From NCBI GenBank assembly GCA_018374355.1, contig JAHAFI010000010.1, positions 1 to 64,000 on the forward strand: DNA of 64,000 nt, written 5' to 3'. The DNA comes from Clostridiales bacterium (GTDB taxonomy: Bacteria > Bacillota > Clostridia > Lachnospirales > Lachnospiraceae). Below the pieces are notes generated by a model. It searched no databases and had not been told where the DNA came from. It was given only the letters and a program-made list of their open reading frames with translations. Positions 49,598 to 59,707 of this stretch are shown piece by piece. Both the position numbers and the translations under genes were made by a program. Numbering within the stretch: the stretch's first letter is position 1; each line of letters starts with the position of its first letter.

Positions 49598-51670
49598 ATG
49601 AAGTTAGTGATTGCAGAAAAACCATCTGTGGCGATGGCATTGGCGAAGGTGATCGGAGCCAGGGAACGGAAAGACGGATATGTGGAGGGAAAAGAGTATC
49701 TGGTATCATGGTGCGTCGGGCATCTGGTAGCACTTTGTGACGCATCGGAATATGATGAACGCTATCAGAAATGGAGATATGAGGATCTTCCCATTGTACC
49801 GGAAGAATGGAAAAGAAAAGTCCTGGATGGGACAAAGAAGCAGTTCCAGATCTTAAAAAAACTGATGAACAGCAAAGAAGTGGATGAGGTTATCTGTGCT
49901 ACAGATGCAGGACGGGAAGGGGAACTGATCTTCCGTCTGGTCTATGAGCAGGCAGGATGTAAAAAGCCCGTGAAAAGACTTTGGATCTCCTCCATGGAAG
50001 AAAGTGCAATTAAAGAAGGTTTTGCATCGTTGAAGGACGTTTCGTGTTACGAATCCCTTTATCAGTCAGCCTTATGCAGAGCGAAAGCAGACTGGCTGGT
50101 GGGGATCAATGCGAGCCGTCTTTTCTCTGTCCTTTATAACCAGAACCTGAAGGTGGGCAGGGTACAGACCCCAACTCTTGCCATGATTGTGGACAGAAAC
50201 CAGAAAGTGAAAGGGTTTGTCAAAGAAAAATATTATGTGGCGCATCTGAAATTTGGGGATTTTGATGCAGTCTCCGAGCATTTCCAGAAAAAGGAGGATG
50301 CTCAAAAAGTGGCGGATGACTGTCAGGAGAGAATGTGTCAGGTGGAAAAGGAAGATGTGCATACGAAAACTGTCCGTGCACCAAAACTGTATGACCTGAC
50401 TTCGCTTCAAAGGGATGCCAACCGGATTTTTGGTTACACGGCACAGCAGACACTGGATTCTGTGCAGGAAATGTACGAAAAGAAGCTGGTGACTTACCCA
50501 AGAACCGATAGTCAGTATCTGACGGATGAGATGGGGGAAAGTACGGAGAAACTGGTTCAGGTGTTACTTTCTAGGCTGCCGTTTGCAGATGGGATTTCGT
50601 ATGAACTGGAGGTTTCCAAAGTGTTAAATTCCCAAAAGGTATTGGACCATCATGCTATCATCCCTACGGCAGAAGTGGAAAAGACAGATTTTCAGAAACT
50701 GAAAGAAAGAGACAGAAACATCTTATACCTGATCAGTGCAAGAGTGCTGACGGCAACGTCGGATTCCTATATTTATGAGATCCATAAGTGCCAGCTGACC
50801 TGCAACTTCCATAACTTTTATTTCACTGCAAAAAAGACGAAGCAGGAAGGCTTCCAGGCTATTGAGAAAAAACTGAAACAGTTTCTGGGGGGCAAGGAAA
50901 CGGAGAAAGAAGCAGAATATGCTCTTTACCTGGGACGAAATATCGGTCCCTGCAGCACTTATGTTTCAGAGAACTTCACCCAGCCACCCCGCCAGTATAC
51001 AGAAGATACCCTTCTGGCAGCGATGGAACGTGCAGGCAACGAAGACCTGACAGAGGATACGGAAAAGAAAGGGCTTGGGACACCTGCAACAAGAGCCGGT
51101 ATTATTGAAAAAATGATTCAGTCCGGTTTTGTAAAGCGGGAAAAGAAAAATCTGGTGCCAACAGATGCCGGGAATGTGCTGATTACTGTTCTTCCGGATG
51201 AAATCAAATCTCCGAAGATGACTGCAGAGTGGGAAATGGCATTAAACCATATTGCACAGGGAACAGAAACTGCGGAGCATTTCTTAAATGGAATCACGGA
51301 TATGCTGGGAGAGTTAATCTCCCGTTACCATTCGATTTCGGAGGAAGAAAGCAGCTGCTTTCCGGGAGTAGCCAGAGGAGAAGTAATTGGGAAATGTCCG
51401 GTTTGCGGCAGTGATGTCCGGGAGGGAAAGAAAAACTATTACTGTACCGGTCAAGACTGCCGGTTTTGTTTGTGGAAGGATGACCATTTCCTTGTAAGCC
51501 AGGGGAAAAAGATGGACAAAACGACCGCAAAGAAATTTTTGAATAAGGGCAAAGCCCATTTTAAAGATCTGGTATCGAAAAGAACCGGGAAAAGCTATGA
51601 AGCCACAATAGAGATGGTAACTGATAGTGAAGGAAAAGTGCAGTTTAACCTGCATTTTCCACAGCGGTAA
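49598..51670 (+). CDS. topB: DNA topoisomerase III
   Basis: 690 residues. Toprim domain at the start (KLVIAEKPSVAMALAKVIG, then ATDAGREGELIFR), active-site region KLVTYPRTDSQYLTDEM with the catalytic tyrosine of YPRTDS, and a C-terminal zinc-ribbon-like part (CPVCGSDVREGKKNYYC). This relaxes or decatenates DNA during transfer or replication. Its size suits mobile-element TopB. It follows the DUF4366 gene by six bases. Confidence 0.94.
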   Translation: MKLVIAEKPSVAMALAKVIGARERKDGYVEGKEYLVSWCVGHLVALCDASEYDERYQKWRYEDLPIVPEEWKRKVLDGTKKQFQILKKLMNSKEVDEVICATDAGREGELIFRLVYEQAGCKKPVKRLWISSMEESAIKEGFASLKDVSCYESLYQSALCRAKADWLVGINASRLFSVLYNQNLKVGRVQTPTLAMIVDRNQKVKGFVKEKYYVAHLKFGDFDAVSEHFQKKEDAQKVADDCQERMCQVEKEDVHTKTVRAPKLYDLTSLQRDANRIFGYTAQQTLDSVQEMYEKKLVTYPRTDSQYLTDEMGESTEKLVQVLLSRLPFADGISYELEVSKVLNSQKVLDHHAIIPTAEVEKTDFQKLKERDRNILYLISARVLTATSDSYIYEIHKCQLTCNFHNFYFTAKKTKQEGFQAIEKKLKQFLGGKETEKEAEYALYLGRNIGPCSTYVSENFTQPPRQYTEDTLLAAMERAGNEDLTEDTEKKGLGTPATRAGIIEKMIQSGFVKREKKNLVPTDAGNVLITVLPDEIKSPKMTAEWEMALNHIAQGTETAEHFLNGITDMLGELISRYHSISEEESSCFPGVARGEVIGKCPVCGSDVREGKKNYYCTGQDCRFCLWKDDHFLVSQGKKMDKTTAKKFLNKGKAHFKDLVSKRTGKSYEATIEMVTDSEGKVQFNLHFPQR

Positions 51671-51678
51671 GTAAGAAG

Positions 51679-51705
51679 CAGGCAGCCAAAGTGCTGTCTG
51701 TTTTT
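51679..51705 (+). terminator. Terminator after topB
   Basis: CAGGCAGC-caaagt-GCTGTCTG with one wobble, followed by TTTTT. It separates the conjugation genes from the adhesin gene. Confidence 0.7.
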
Positions 51706-51735
51706 ATATAAAAAATGAAAGAGAGGACACAATCT

Positions 51736-54700
51736 ATGAGAAAAACAGGAAATTTGAGGAAACTTGTAGCTGGATTTCTGGCAGGGATGACACTGTTATC
51801 CACGGTGTTATCGCCCATGACTGCTTATGCAGCGGAACCCAAAGTGGAAGAAAAGCCGCCTCTTTATGAAGAAGTCAAGGATATGCTTGACAAAGATGAG
51901 GTGGTAAAAGCTGAGGACTATGAGATTACTGTTGGCAGTAAATTTGATGTGGAGATTGACTTTACTGGTCTGAAGATTGCAGATGACAAAAAAGTAAAAG
52001 TCACTTTTGAGGAAGCAAAGAGTGATGAAGGTAAGGATTTTACCACGGATCATGCAGACTGCTATAAGGCTGTTTATTATGTGGAACCGACCAATCAGGC
52101 ACATCCGAAGTACCAGATCAGCAGGAACCTGATCGTAAAAGAAGCAGTAACAGAGGTGCAGGCTGCATCAGAAAGCGGCGGTGAACAATCCGGCTCCGGT
52201 GGTACGGAGGAAAGCGAAGATGATGGGGAGGCAGACTCGCAGCTGATTGAGGATAATGAGAGCTTTGATGCACTGGCAGAGGAGATTATGATGCAGGATA
52301 CTTTGGACGAGGAATCTGGATTGGAATTACACGATGTACTGGAACAGGCAGAGGAACAGGAAGTTGAAATCGCTGAAATGGAAACTGGGGACATGGTGAC
52401 ATTTGCGGCAGTACCAAAACTTGCATCTGCAACGGGGACACAATATGTAACGGTAGAAAAGGGACCGCTGTACCGATATTCTGATTATGGTCTTGGTAGT
52501 TATTTGACTGAGCCCTACTATATTTCTTATGGAACTGTTCGTGCTACAGCATATTGCGTTCAACCAGCAAAACCAGGACCACCTTCTGGCACGTATTCAA
52601 TCACAAAGATTGCAGATAATCAGACACTTGCAAAGATCTGCTACTATGGAACGGATGCTGCCGGGGCAGAAAGCTTTTTTGCAAAATATCATTCTGATTT
52701 TTCGGCAGGAAAACGTTTTATTATCGTTCATATGGCTGCAGCTTATGCGTATGGCGATAGCTCTGCATTTTACGGGACTAACAGTACTGGCCAGTCACTG
52801 GCAATGGAAGTATACAACTACTGTACTGGAAGACCTGCAATCCCAAATGCTGACATGTCATTTACGAATAGTAAGGTAAAAGCGTATATTGACGGAAATG
52901 AACAACGAACAGAGCAGATTACCTTTAATGCAGATGCCCTTCAGACCATTACAATGAAACTTCCTTCCGGTGTGAAATTCCATAACGTGACAACCGGAAA
53001 AACAAGTGCTGCAGGAGCAAGCGTGGAAGTATCTGGTGGTACGAAGTTTTATCTTTCCGCTCCACTGACTCAGGCAGAGGACGTAAAAGGATCCTGGTCA
53101 GCAACCATGACGGGAAGCATTACAAAGGATTATTCTGCCTATAAAATAACAACCGGAAGTTCTACACAGGATCTTGCTTTTGTGTTTGGTGAAGGCGTGG
53201 ACGCTGAAAAGTATGTCGATTTTTCTGTAGAATGGGTAAAAATGGCAACCATCGAGATCGTGAAGAAAGATGTCGGAAGCAATGCAAAAGTAGCCGGTGC
53301 AGTCTATGGCATTTACAGTGATGAAGCAGGAAAAAATCTGATTGCAAAGATGCCTGCAACGGATGTCAATGGTGCTTCCAGTATCACGATTGAAAAGACA
53401 CAGAATACGGTATATCTGAAAGAGATTTCTGTACCCAATGGTTATGTGCTGGATACAAAGGCCTATGGAATTAATCTTGTGATCGGAGGCACTACAAAGA
53501 AAGAAGTTTCCGATAAGGAACAGTTTGCAGACCTGACTGTTTACAAAGAAGGGGAAGTGCTGACCGGTGCATCCGTTACAGAGTCGGGTGTTGTATTCCA
53601 GTACACAAAGCAGAGACTGAAAGGTGCTGTTTATAACGTGTATGCCGGTGCAGACATCAAAGCTGCCGATGGAACCTTAGTCTACAAAAAAGGGGACCTG
53701 GTAAAAGAAGGACTGACAACCGGTGAAGACGGAAGTGCAACTCTTAAGAACCTGCATCTTGGTTCTTACGTTGTGACAGAAATCAAAGCTCCGACGGATT
53801 ATGTATGCAAAGGGGAATCCAAACCCGTCACATTAAGCTATGCCGGCCAGACGGTAGAAGTGGCAGTTGGAAATGTGACATTCACGAATGACAGACAGAA
53901 GGCAAGTGTATCTGTAGTAAAACAGGACGATACCACAAAGAATCCGCTTTCCGGTGGTATTTATGGGCTGTATGCGGCAGAAGATATTGCGGATGTTACA
54001 GGAAATATCGTAGTAAAAAAAGATACCCTGATTGAAAAAGCAACCACTGGAAATGATGGAAATGCCGTATATCAGGCTGACCTGCCGATCAACCACAGCT
54101 ATTATGTAAAAGAGCTGCAGGCACCGGTAAATTATTTCCGCAACAGTGAGGATGTGTTTTCTTTTGAGTTTCAATACACCAATGATAAACAGGCATCTGT
54201 TGCATTTACCCATACGTTTGAGAATGAACGTGTCAATGCAACGATCCATCTGGTGAAAAAAGATAAGGAAACCGGAAGAAATCCACAGGGAGATGCAACT
54301 TTTGAAGGTGCTGTTTATGGTGTCTATGCAAGAGAGAACATTGTTCATCCGGATGGAAAAACCGGCATCCTTTATAAGGCAGGAAGCCAGGTTGCAACCA
54401 TGACTGTGGACAAAAAGGGTGATGCTTCCGTAGAAGATTTGTACCTTGGAAAATACTATGTGAAAGAAATCACACCGCCTACTGGATATCTGATCGACGA
54501 ACAGGAATATGATCTGGAGTGCAGTTATGAAGGTGACCTTGTAAAAACGGTTGAGAGAAGCACAGAATCTTCCGAGCAGGTAATGAAACAGTCGTTCCAG
54601 GTGATAAAAGCAGCCAACAACGGAAAGACGGATGCCGACCTGTTAAAGGGAGCTGGATTTACCGCTTACTTAAAGAGCAGCTTAAAAACCAATCCGGACG

Positions 54701-57700
54701 GAAGTTATGATTTTGCATCTGCAAAGCCGGTAGTGCTGACCGCAGATGGAAAAACAGAAATGTTTACCGATGCAAAAGGATATGCCTGCAGCACCCCGCT
54801 TCCGTATGGTACTTACCTTGTGAAGGAAACAACAACACCGCACAATTACAAGCCGGTGGATGATTTTGTTGTTACCATCAGTGAAAACCATCCGGATGAG
54901 CCGCAGATCTGGCGTATCCTTCTGGATGATGAGTTTAAGGCGAAGCTGAAAATTGTTAAAAAAGATGATGAAACAAAGAAATCTGTCCTTGTGGCAGGTA
55001 CGGAATTTAAGATTTATGATCTGGATCATAAGAAATATGTGGAACAGGTAACTACTTATCCGACCACTGTTACCCACAAATCCTATTTTACAGACAGCCA
55101 GGGCTATCTGATCCTTCCGAAGAACTTAAGTATCGGACATTACCGGATCGAAGAAGTGACAGCTCCGGACGGTTATACGCTGAACCAGAATTATGTGGAG
55201 ATTGCAGTAGATTCCAATACTGCTTACCAGATGGATTCTGTCAGTGGGGATGTAGTGATTGAAGTACCTTATGAGAACCATCCGGTCAAAGGCAAGCTGA
55301 CGGTTTATAAAAAAGGAGAGATGCTGACTGGATTTAAGAAAGACTTCATTTATGAAGAACGGTTCCTGAAAGATGCTGTCTTTGAGGTGTATGCGGCAGA
55401 GGATATCTATTCCCCGGATTACCAGAAGGATGCAGATGGAAACCGTATTGTTGTTTATGCGAAAGATACGCTGGTGACTACAATCACAACCGGCGAAGAT
55501 GGAAAAGCTGTTGCCGAAAATCTTCCGCTTGGTGCATATCGTGTGATTGAAAAAACAGCTCCGGAAGGGTTTATGTTAAACCCGGATGCATCAGAAGTTG
55601 TCTTTGTTTATGAAGATCAGAATACCCCTGTTGTGGAGAAGGAATTAACGATCGGTGATGAAAGACAAAAGGTAGCCATTACTGTTGAAAAACAGGATGC
55701 GGAGAATGGTGCTGTTGTGGCAGGTGCTGTCTTTGGTATCTACAACAAAGAAGACATTACCGTAGACGGCAAAGTAATCGTTGAGGCAGATACCTTGCTT
55801 CAGGAAATGACTTCTGATGAAAAAGGACAGGCAGAATGTACCCTGGATCTTCCGCTTGGCAGTTACTATGTCAAAGAACTGAAAGCTCCGGCAGGTTTTG
55901 TATCTTCCGATGAGATTCTGACATTTGATGCCTCCTATCAGGGACAAGACGTAGCAATGGTAGTGTTAAAGTCCGTAAAGAAGAATGAGCCGACGACAGT
56001 TGAGTTTACGAAATCTGACATTACCACAGGGACAGAACTGGATGGTGCAAGCCTGAAAGTTCTGGATCAGGAAGGAAACATTGTGGATGAGTGGACTTCT
56101 GTAAAGGATGCACCGCATATGATCAAACGTCTGGTAGCAGGGGAAACTTATATTCTTCGTGAAGAATTTGCACCATACGGATATCTGAAAGCAACGGATG
56201 TGGAATTTACCGTAGAAGATACCGTAGAGATTCAGAAAGTGGAAATGAAGGATGAAGTACCGACTGGTCTTCTCATCATCAACAAAAAGGGCGAATTTCT
56301 GGATAAGATCACTCTGATGGATCACGCAAAGGGAACCGTGGAGCATCTGTTTGAGTATATCACCGGCAGCCTTCAGGAGGTTACCTTCAACGTGTATGTT
56401 GCAGAAGATATCAAAGCGGCAGATGGTGTCAGCGAAGATTATTACAAGGCAGATGACCTTGTGGGAACGATTACTACTGATACCAATGGTATTGCACAGC
56501 TTGGAGACCTTCCGGTTGGAAAATACTATGTGAAAGAAGCGGAAACAGTCCATGGCTATGTACTGGATGGAGAGCCGAGATATGTGGATTTAAGTTACCG
56601 TGACCAGGATACTCCGGTGGTAACTTATGATGAGGCATGGCAGAATAACCGCCAGAAAGTCAAAGTGACAGTATTGAAAAAAGAGAAGGAGACAGATCGT
56701 GTGCTTGCAGGCGGTATCTTCGGATTGTTTACAAGGGAAGATATCAAAAATGCCAGCGGGGATGTCCTGATGGAAGCAGATACGCTGATTGAGCTTAAGA
56801 CAACGGATGAGAATGGGCAGATCACCTTTACGGCAGACCTTCCAGTGGACGGAAACTATTATGTGAAAGAGCTGTATGCTCCGGATGGTTTTGTGACCAC
56901 CAATGAAGAACAGGATTTCACCTTTGAATATGCCGGTGCTGATCAGACAGAGGTACGTTACGATTTTACCTTTGAAAATGAGGCAACGACTGTGGAACTG
57001 ACAAAATCCGACCTGACCACAGGGGATGAACTTCCGGGTGCCCAGCTGAAAGTGACCGATGAGGACGGCAATGTTGTGAATGAATGGGTATCTACAGAAG
57101 AAGCTCATGTGATCAAAGAACTGGTAGTCGGAAAGACCTACACTATGACAGAAATCAAACCGGCGGATGGATATGTAACTGCAGAAAGTATTGAATTTAC
57201 CATTGAGAATACTGCTGAAATCCAGAAGCATGAAATGAAGGATGACGTGACAAAGGTGCAGATCAGCAAAACGGACATTACCGGAGACCATGAGATTCCG
57301 GGGGCGAAGCTGACCATTCTGGATGCAAATGATCAGGTGGTAGAAAGCTGGACTTCCACAGAAGAGCCACACTATGTGGAGAAACTGCCGATTGGCAGAT
57401 ACACCTTGCGGGAAGAACAGGCACCAAAAGGCTTTATCCTTTCTTCCGATGTGACTTTTGAAGTAAAGGATACCGGAGAGATTCAGAAAGTTGCCATGAA
57501 GGACGATACTGCAAAGGGAAAAGTCATCCTGAATAAAACGGGCAAAGAAACTGGAGAGCCTTTAAAAGGCGTGGAATTTGAACTCCGTGACAGCAAAGGA
57601 AAAGTGCTGGAGACCTTAAAGACCGATGCTGCCGGTCATGCGGAAAGCAGCCTTTATGAGATTGCTTCCTACAAAGATGGTAAGTACAGCAGTGAAAAGA

Positions 57701-58002
57701 AATATTATCTGGTGGAAACAAAAACGCTGGATGGTTATGAACTGGAACAGACAGAGCACGAGGTAGTCTTTACTTATACAGATGACAGTACTCCGGTTGT
57801 GGAAGTGACCTTTGATCTGACCAACCAGAAGAAAGAAACACCAGAAAATCCGGGATATACACCTTCGGATTCCACACCATCCTCTGGATCACCAAAGACC
57901 GGCGATGAAACCAATCTCTGGCTTCCAATCCTTATGATGGCAGTATCTATCTGTGGTGCAGCAACCATTTTTGCAGTCAGAAGAAAGAGAAAAAGAAAAT
58001 AG
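51736..58002 (+). CDS. Giant Cna-B repeat surface adhesin with sorting signal
   Basis: 2088 residues. Signal peptide KLVAGFLAGMTLLSTVLSPM with AYA-A cleavage. Residues 110-220 are acidic. An N-terminal domain near 270-340 has a YCVQP motif (C274) that could form a thioester, then HMAAAYAYG. Fourteen beta-sandwich repeats follow, each with a YxVKE-AP-GY-type end and presumably an internal Lys-Asn isopeptide bond. The tail is a sortase signal of unusual form, S2052-P-K-T-G, then a membrane helix and RRKRKRK. The start at 51736 follows AGAGAGGA. No sortase gene lies nearby, so a housekeeping sortase would be needed. It may aid mating contact or host adhesion. Confidence 0.88.
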   Translation: MRKTGNLRKLVAGFLAGMTLLSTVLSPMTAYAAEPKVEEKPPLYEEVKDMLDKDEVVKAEDYEITVGSKFDVEIDFTGLKIADDKKVKVTFEEAKSDEGKDFTTDHADCYKAVYYVEPTNQAHPKYQISRNLIVKEAVTEVQAASESGGEQSGSGGTEESEDDGEADSQLIEDNESFDALAEEIMMQDTLDEESGLELHDVLEQAEEQEVEIAEMETGDMVTFAAVPKLASATGTQYVTVEKGPLYRYSDYGLGSYLTEPYYISYGTVRATAYCVQPAKPGPPSGTYSITKIADNQTLAKICYYGTDAAGAESFFAKYHSDFSAGKRFIIVHMAAAYAYGDSSAFYGTNSTGQSLAMEVYNYCTGRPAIPNADMSFTNSKVKAYIDGNEQRTEQITFNADALQTITMKLPSGVKFHNVTTGKTSAAGASVEVSGGTKFYLSAPLTQAEDVKGSWSATMTGSITKDYSAYKITTGSSTQDLAFVFGEGVDAEKYVDFSVEWVKMATIEIVKKDVGSNAKVAGAVYGIYSDEAGKNLIAKMPATDVNGASSITIEKTQNTVYLKEISVPNGYVLDTKAYGINLVIGGTTKKEVSDKEQFADLTVYKEGEVLTGASVTESGVVFQYTKQRLKGAVYNVYAGADIKAADGTLVYKKGDLVKEGLTTGEDGSATLKNLHLGSYVVTEIKAPTDYVCKGESKPVTLSYAGQTVEVAVGNVTFTNDRQKASVSVVKQDDTTKNPLSGGIYGLYAAEDIADVTGNIVVKKDTLIEKATTGNDGNAVYQADLPINHSYYVKELQAPVNYFRNSEDVFSFEFQYTNDKQASVAFTHTFENERVNATIHLVKKDKETGRNPQGDATFEGAVYGVYARENIVHPDGKTGILYKAGSQVATMTVDKKGDASVEDLYLGKYYVKEITPPTGYLIDEQEYDLECSYEGDLVKTVERSTESSEQVMKQSFQVIKAANNGKTDADLLKGAGFTAYLKSSLKTNPDGSYDFASAKPVVLTADGKTEMFTDAKGYACSTPLPYGTYLVKETTTPHNYKPVDDFVVTISENHPDEPQIWRILLDDEFKAKLKIVKKDDETKKSVLVAGTEFKIYDLDHKKYVEQVTTYPTTVTHKSYFTDSQGYLILPKNLSIGHYRIEEVTAPDGYTLNQNYVEIAVDSNTAYQMDSVSGDVVIEVPYENHPVKGKLTVYKKGEMLTGFKKDFIYEERFLKDAVFEVYAAEDIYSPDYQKDADGNRIVVYAKDTLVTTITTGEDGKAVAENLPLGAYRVIEKTAPEGFMLNPDASEVVFVYEDQNTPVVEKELTIGDERQKVAITVEKQDAENGAVVAGAVFGIYNKEDITVDGKVIVEADTLLQEMTSDEKGQAECTLDLPLGSYYVKELKAPAGFVSSDEILTFDASYQGQDVAMVVLKSVKKNEPTTVEFTKSDITTGTELDGASLKVLDQEGNIVDEWTSVKDAPHMIKRLVAGETYILREEFAPYGYLKATDVEFTVEDTVEIQKVEMKDEVPTGLLIINKKGEFLDKITLMDHAKGTVEHLFEYITGSLQEVTFNVYVAEDIKAADGVSEDYYKADDLVGTITTDTNGIAQLGDLPVGKYYVKEAETVHGYVLDGEPRYVDLSYRDQDTPVVTYDEAWQNNRQKVKVTVLKKEKETDRVLAGGIFGLFTREDIKNASGDVLMEADTLIELKTTDENGQITFTADLPVDGNYYVKELYAPDGFVTTNEEQDFTFEYAGADQTEVRYDFTFENEATTVELTKSDLTTGDELPGAQLKVTDEDGNVVNEWVSTEEAHVIKELVVGKTYTMTEIKPADGYVTAESIEFTIENTAEIQKHEMKDDVTKVQISKTDITGDHEIPGAKLTILDANDQVVESWTSTEEPHYVEKLPIGRYTLREEQAPKGFILSSDVTFEVKDTGEIQKVAMKDDTAKGKVILNKTGKETGEPLKGVEFELRDSKGKVLETLKTDAAGHAESSLYEIASYKDGKYSSEKKYYLVETKTLDGYELEQTEHEVVFTYTDDSTPVVEVTFDLTNQKKETPENPGYTPSDSTPSSGSPKTGDETNLWLPILMMAVSICGAATIFAVRRKRKRK

Positions 58003-58018
58003 TAACCTTATATGAGCA

Positions 58019-58046
58019 GGGAGCCTTGTTTTGAGGCTCCCTTTTC
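58019..58046 (+). terminator. Terminator after the adhesin gene
   Basis: GGGAGCC (58019-58025) pairs with GGCTCCC (58035-58041) and TTTTC follows. Confidence 0.75.
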
Positions 58047-58081
58047 TCATAGAAAAAATAGGAAAGGACAGGTAAAAAAGT

Positions 58082-58222
58082 ATGAAGAAAACAATGAACA
58101 CTATGCAGGCAGGAAGAGAAATGCAGGAAAGAGCTTTCAAGAGAATGATGGCTTACCAGAAAAAAGCAGAACAGATGGTAAACAAAAAGAGAATGAACCA
58201 GCACATGATCAGAAGGGGGTAA
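58082..58222 (+). CDS. 46-residue basic ICE protein
   Basis: MKKTMNTMQAGREMQERAFK then RMMAYQKKAEQMVNKKRM and an RRG end: a single basic helix. ATG five bases after GGTAAAAAAGT, with an AGGAAAGGACAGG upstream. Six bases separate it from the DUF5688 gene. No family assigned. Confidence 0.55.
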   Translation: MKKTMNTMQAGREMQERAFKRMMAYQKKAEQMVNKKRMNQHMIRRG

Positions 58223-58228
58223 GGGCTT

Positions 58229-59308
58229 ATGATGAACAGAAAAGATTTTTTTGAATATGTGAAAGAGAACGTACAGGATTATCTGCCGGATTCTTTTGCG
58301 GGTGCAAGTATTCGCCTGGAGGAGGTTGCAAAAGAAAATGGATTGACACTGACGGCACTGGTCATCCCGGAGGAAGGGAAAGCAGTCACGCCGACTGTAT
58401 ATCTGGATTCTTTCTATCAGGAATATCAGAACGGAAAACCTTTGGATGCCTGTGTAGGCGATGTGGCAGATCAGAGGATTGAATTTGCAGACCATGAGAT
58501 GGATGTCAATATCAATGGCATCCTTGATTATGACTATGTGAAAGATAAGCTGCAGGTGCGTATCTGTGAACCGGAAATGAATCAGGAGCGTCTGGAAGGA
58601 AAAGTGGTGACCATGCATGGGGATTTTGCAGCATACTACACAGTAAATCTTACAGAAAATGAAGACGGAATTGCGAGTGTTCCGGTAACAGATCATCTTC
58701 TGGATACCTGGGGTGTTGATAAGAAACAGCTTCATAAGGATGCGATGGCAGCAGATCAGCATCGTGGCGTAGTCTTGTTTTCTATGGATGAAATGATGGA
58801 AGCAATGGTTTTTGGAGGAGAAGGACCGAGTAATTTGCTGGAAGGAAAAAAAGATATAAATGCTTTTTCACAGCCTATGTTTTGTTTGACCAATGATCTC
58901 AAACAGAATGGCGCTTCCCTGATCATCCAGGAAGACATCCGCAAACAGGTGGGAGAGTTTATGAAAGGTGACTTTTTTATTCTTCCATCATCCATTCATG
59001 AGACATTGATTCTTCCGGACAATGGTGCTTTTGATGTGCATGAATTAAATGCGATGGTAAAAGAGATCAATGCGACGCAGGTAGACCTGAGTGATCGTCT
59101 TTCTAATAAAGTCCAGTTCTGTGATGGAAAGACGGCAGTCATGGAAAACGCTGAGAAGCGGGGACTTAGAAAACAGCAGGAAAAGGAAACGGAGGCTGAA
59201 AAAGGCGGGCTTCATGGAAAATTGGAAAAAGCAAAGGAACAGATCAAATCGGAGAATCATGTGGGAAAATCACACAGTAAATCCAAAGATGTAGCAATGG
59301 TAATGTAA
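58229..59308 (+). CDS. DUF5688 family protein
   Basis: 359 residues. NRKDFFEYVKENVQDYLP at the start and the PTVYLDSFYQEYQNGKPLD segment are typical of DUF5688, common in Clostridia ICEs. The C-terminal 70 residues are lysine/glutamate-rich. A role is unknown. ATG after AGAAGGGGG. Confidence 0.8.
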   Translation: MMNRKDFFEYVKENVQDYLPDSFAGASIRLEEVAKENGLTLTALVIPEEGKAVTPTVYLDSFYQEYQNGKPLDACVGDVADQRIEFADHEMDVNINGILDYDYVKDKLQVRICEPEMNQERLEGKVVTMHGDFAAYYTVNLTENEDGIASVPVTDHLLDTWGVDKKQLHKDAMAADQHRGVVLFSMDEMMEAMVFGGEGPSNLLEGKKDINAFSQPMFCLTNDLKQNGASLIIQEDIRKQVGEFMKGDFFILPSSIHETLILPDNGAFDVHELNAMVKEINATQVDLSDRLSNKVQFCDGKTAVMENAEKRGLRKQQEKETEAEKGGLHGKLEKAKEQIKSENHVGKSHSKSKDVAMVM

Positions 59309-59368
59309 TTGCATTTGTATGAGGTGGGAGCTGCATCTGCGGTTTCCGCCTTTGAAAGGAGAATGTAT

Positions 59369-59548
59369 ATGTCAGAATGGTGTTTATACGGAAATGAAAT
59401 AAGAGAAAGATTTGAAAGAGATCTGAAGCCGGAATATCTTTTAGACCAGATTGGAAAAGCAAGGAACAGCTACAATTTTAAATCGGTTCCAGATGCACTG
59501 GAGTCTCAGGTTTCCGTGATTCAGGAATATTTAGAATCCGTAGAGTAG
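59369..59548 (+). CDS. Small ICE protein
   Basis: 59 residues: MSEWCLYGNEIRERFERDLK, then PEYLLDQIGKARNSYNFKS. The start at 59369 is seven bases after AAAGGAG. Unknown function; likely an accessory of the RadC unit. Confidence 0.6.
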   Translation: MSEWCLYGNEIRERFERDLKPEYLLDQIGKARNSYNFKSVPDALESQVSVIQEYLESVE

Positions 59549-59557
59549 GGGGTACAG

Positions 59558-59707
59558 ATGAATAAAATGGCAAAGAAAGATAGTAGTAAAAAAGCATTTT
59601 CAGATTTCATCCGGAAATGTCTGGAAGAACAGCAGGATAAGGAATTTATCCTGCAGATTCCCATGAGAAAAGAGGTGGCAGATGACGAACAAAGAATTCA
59701 GCTTTGA
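59558..59707 (+). CDS. 49-residue ICE protein
   Basis: MNKMAKKDSSKKAFSDFIRK, then CLEEQQDKEFILQIPMRKEV, ending before TGA at 59705. It begins nine bases after the preceding stop with GTAGGGGG as ribosome binding site and overlaps radC by 26 bases. No family recognised. Confidence 0.5.
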   Translation: MNKMAKKDSSKKAFSDFIRKCLEEQQDKEFILQIPMRKEVADDEQRIQL

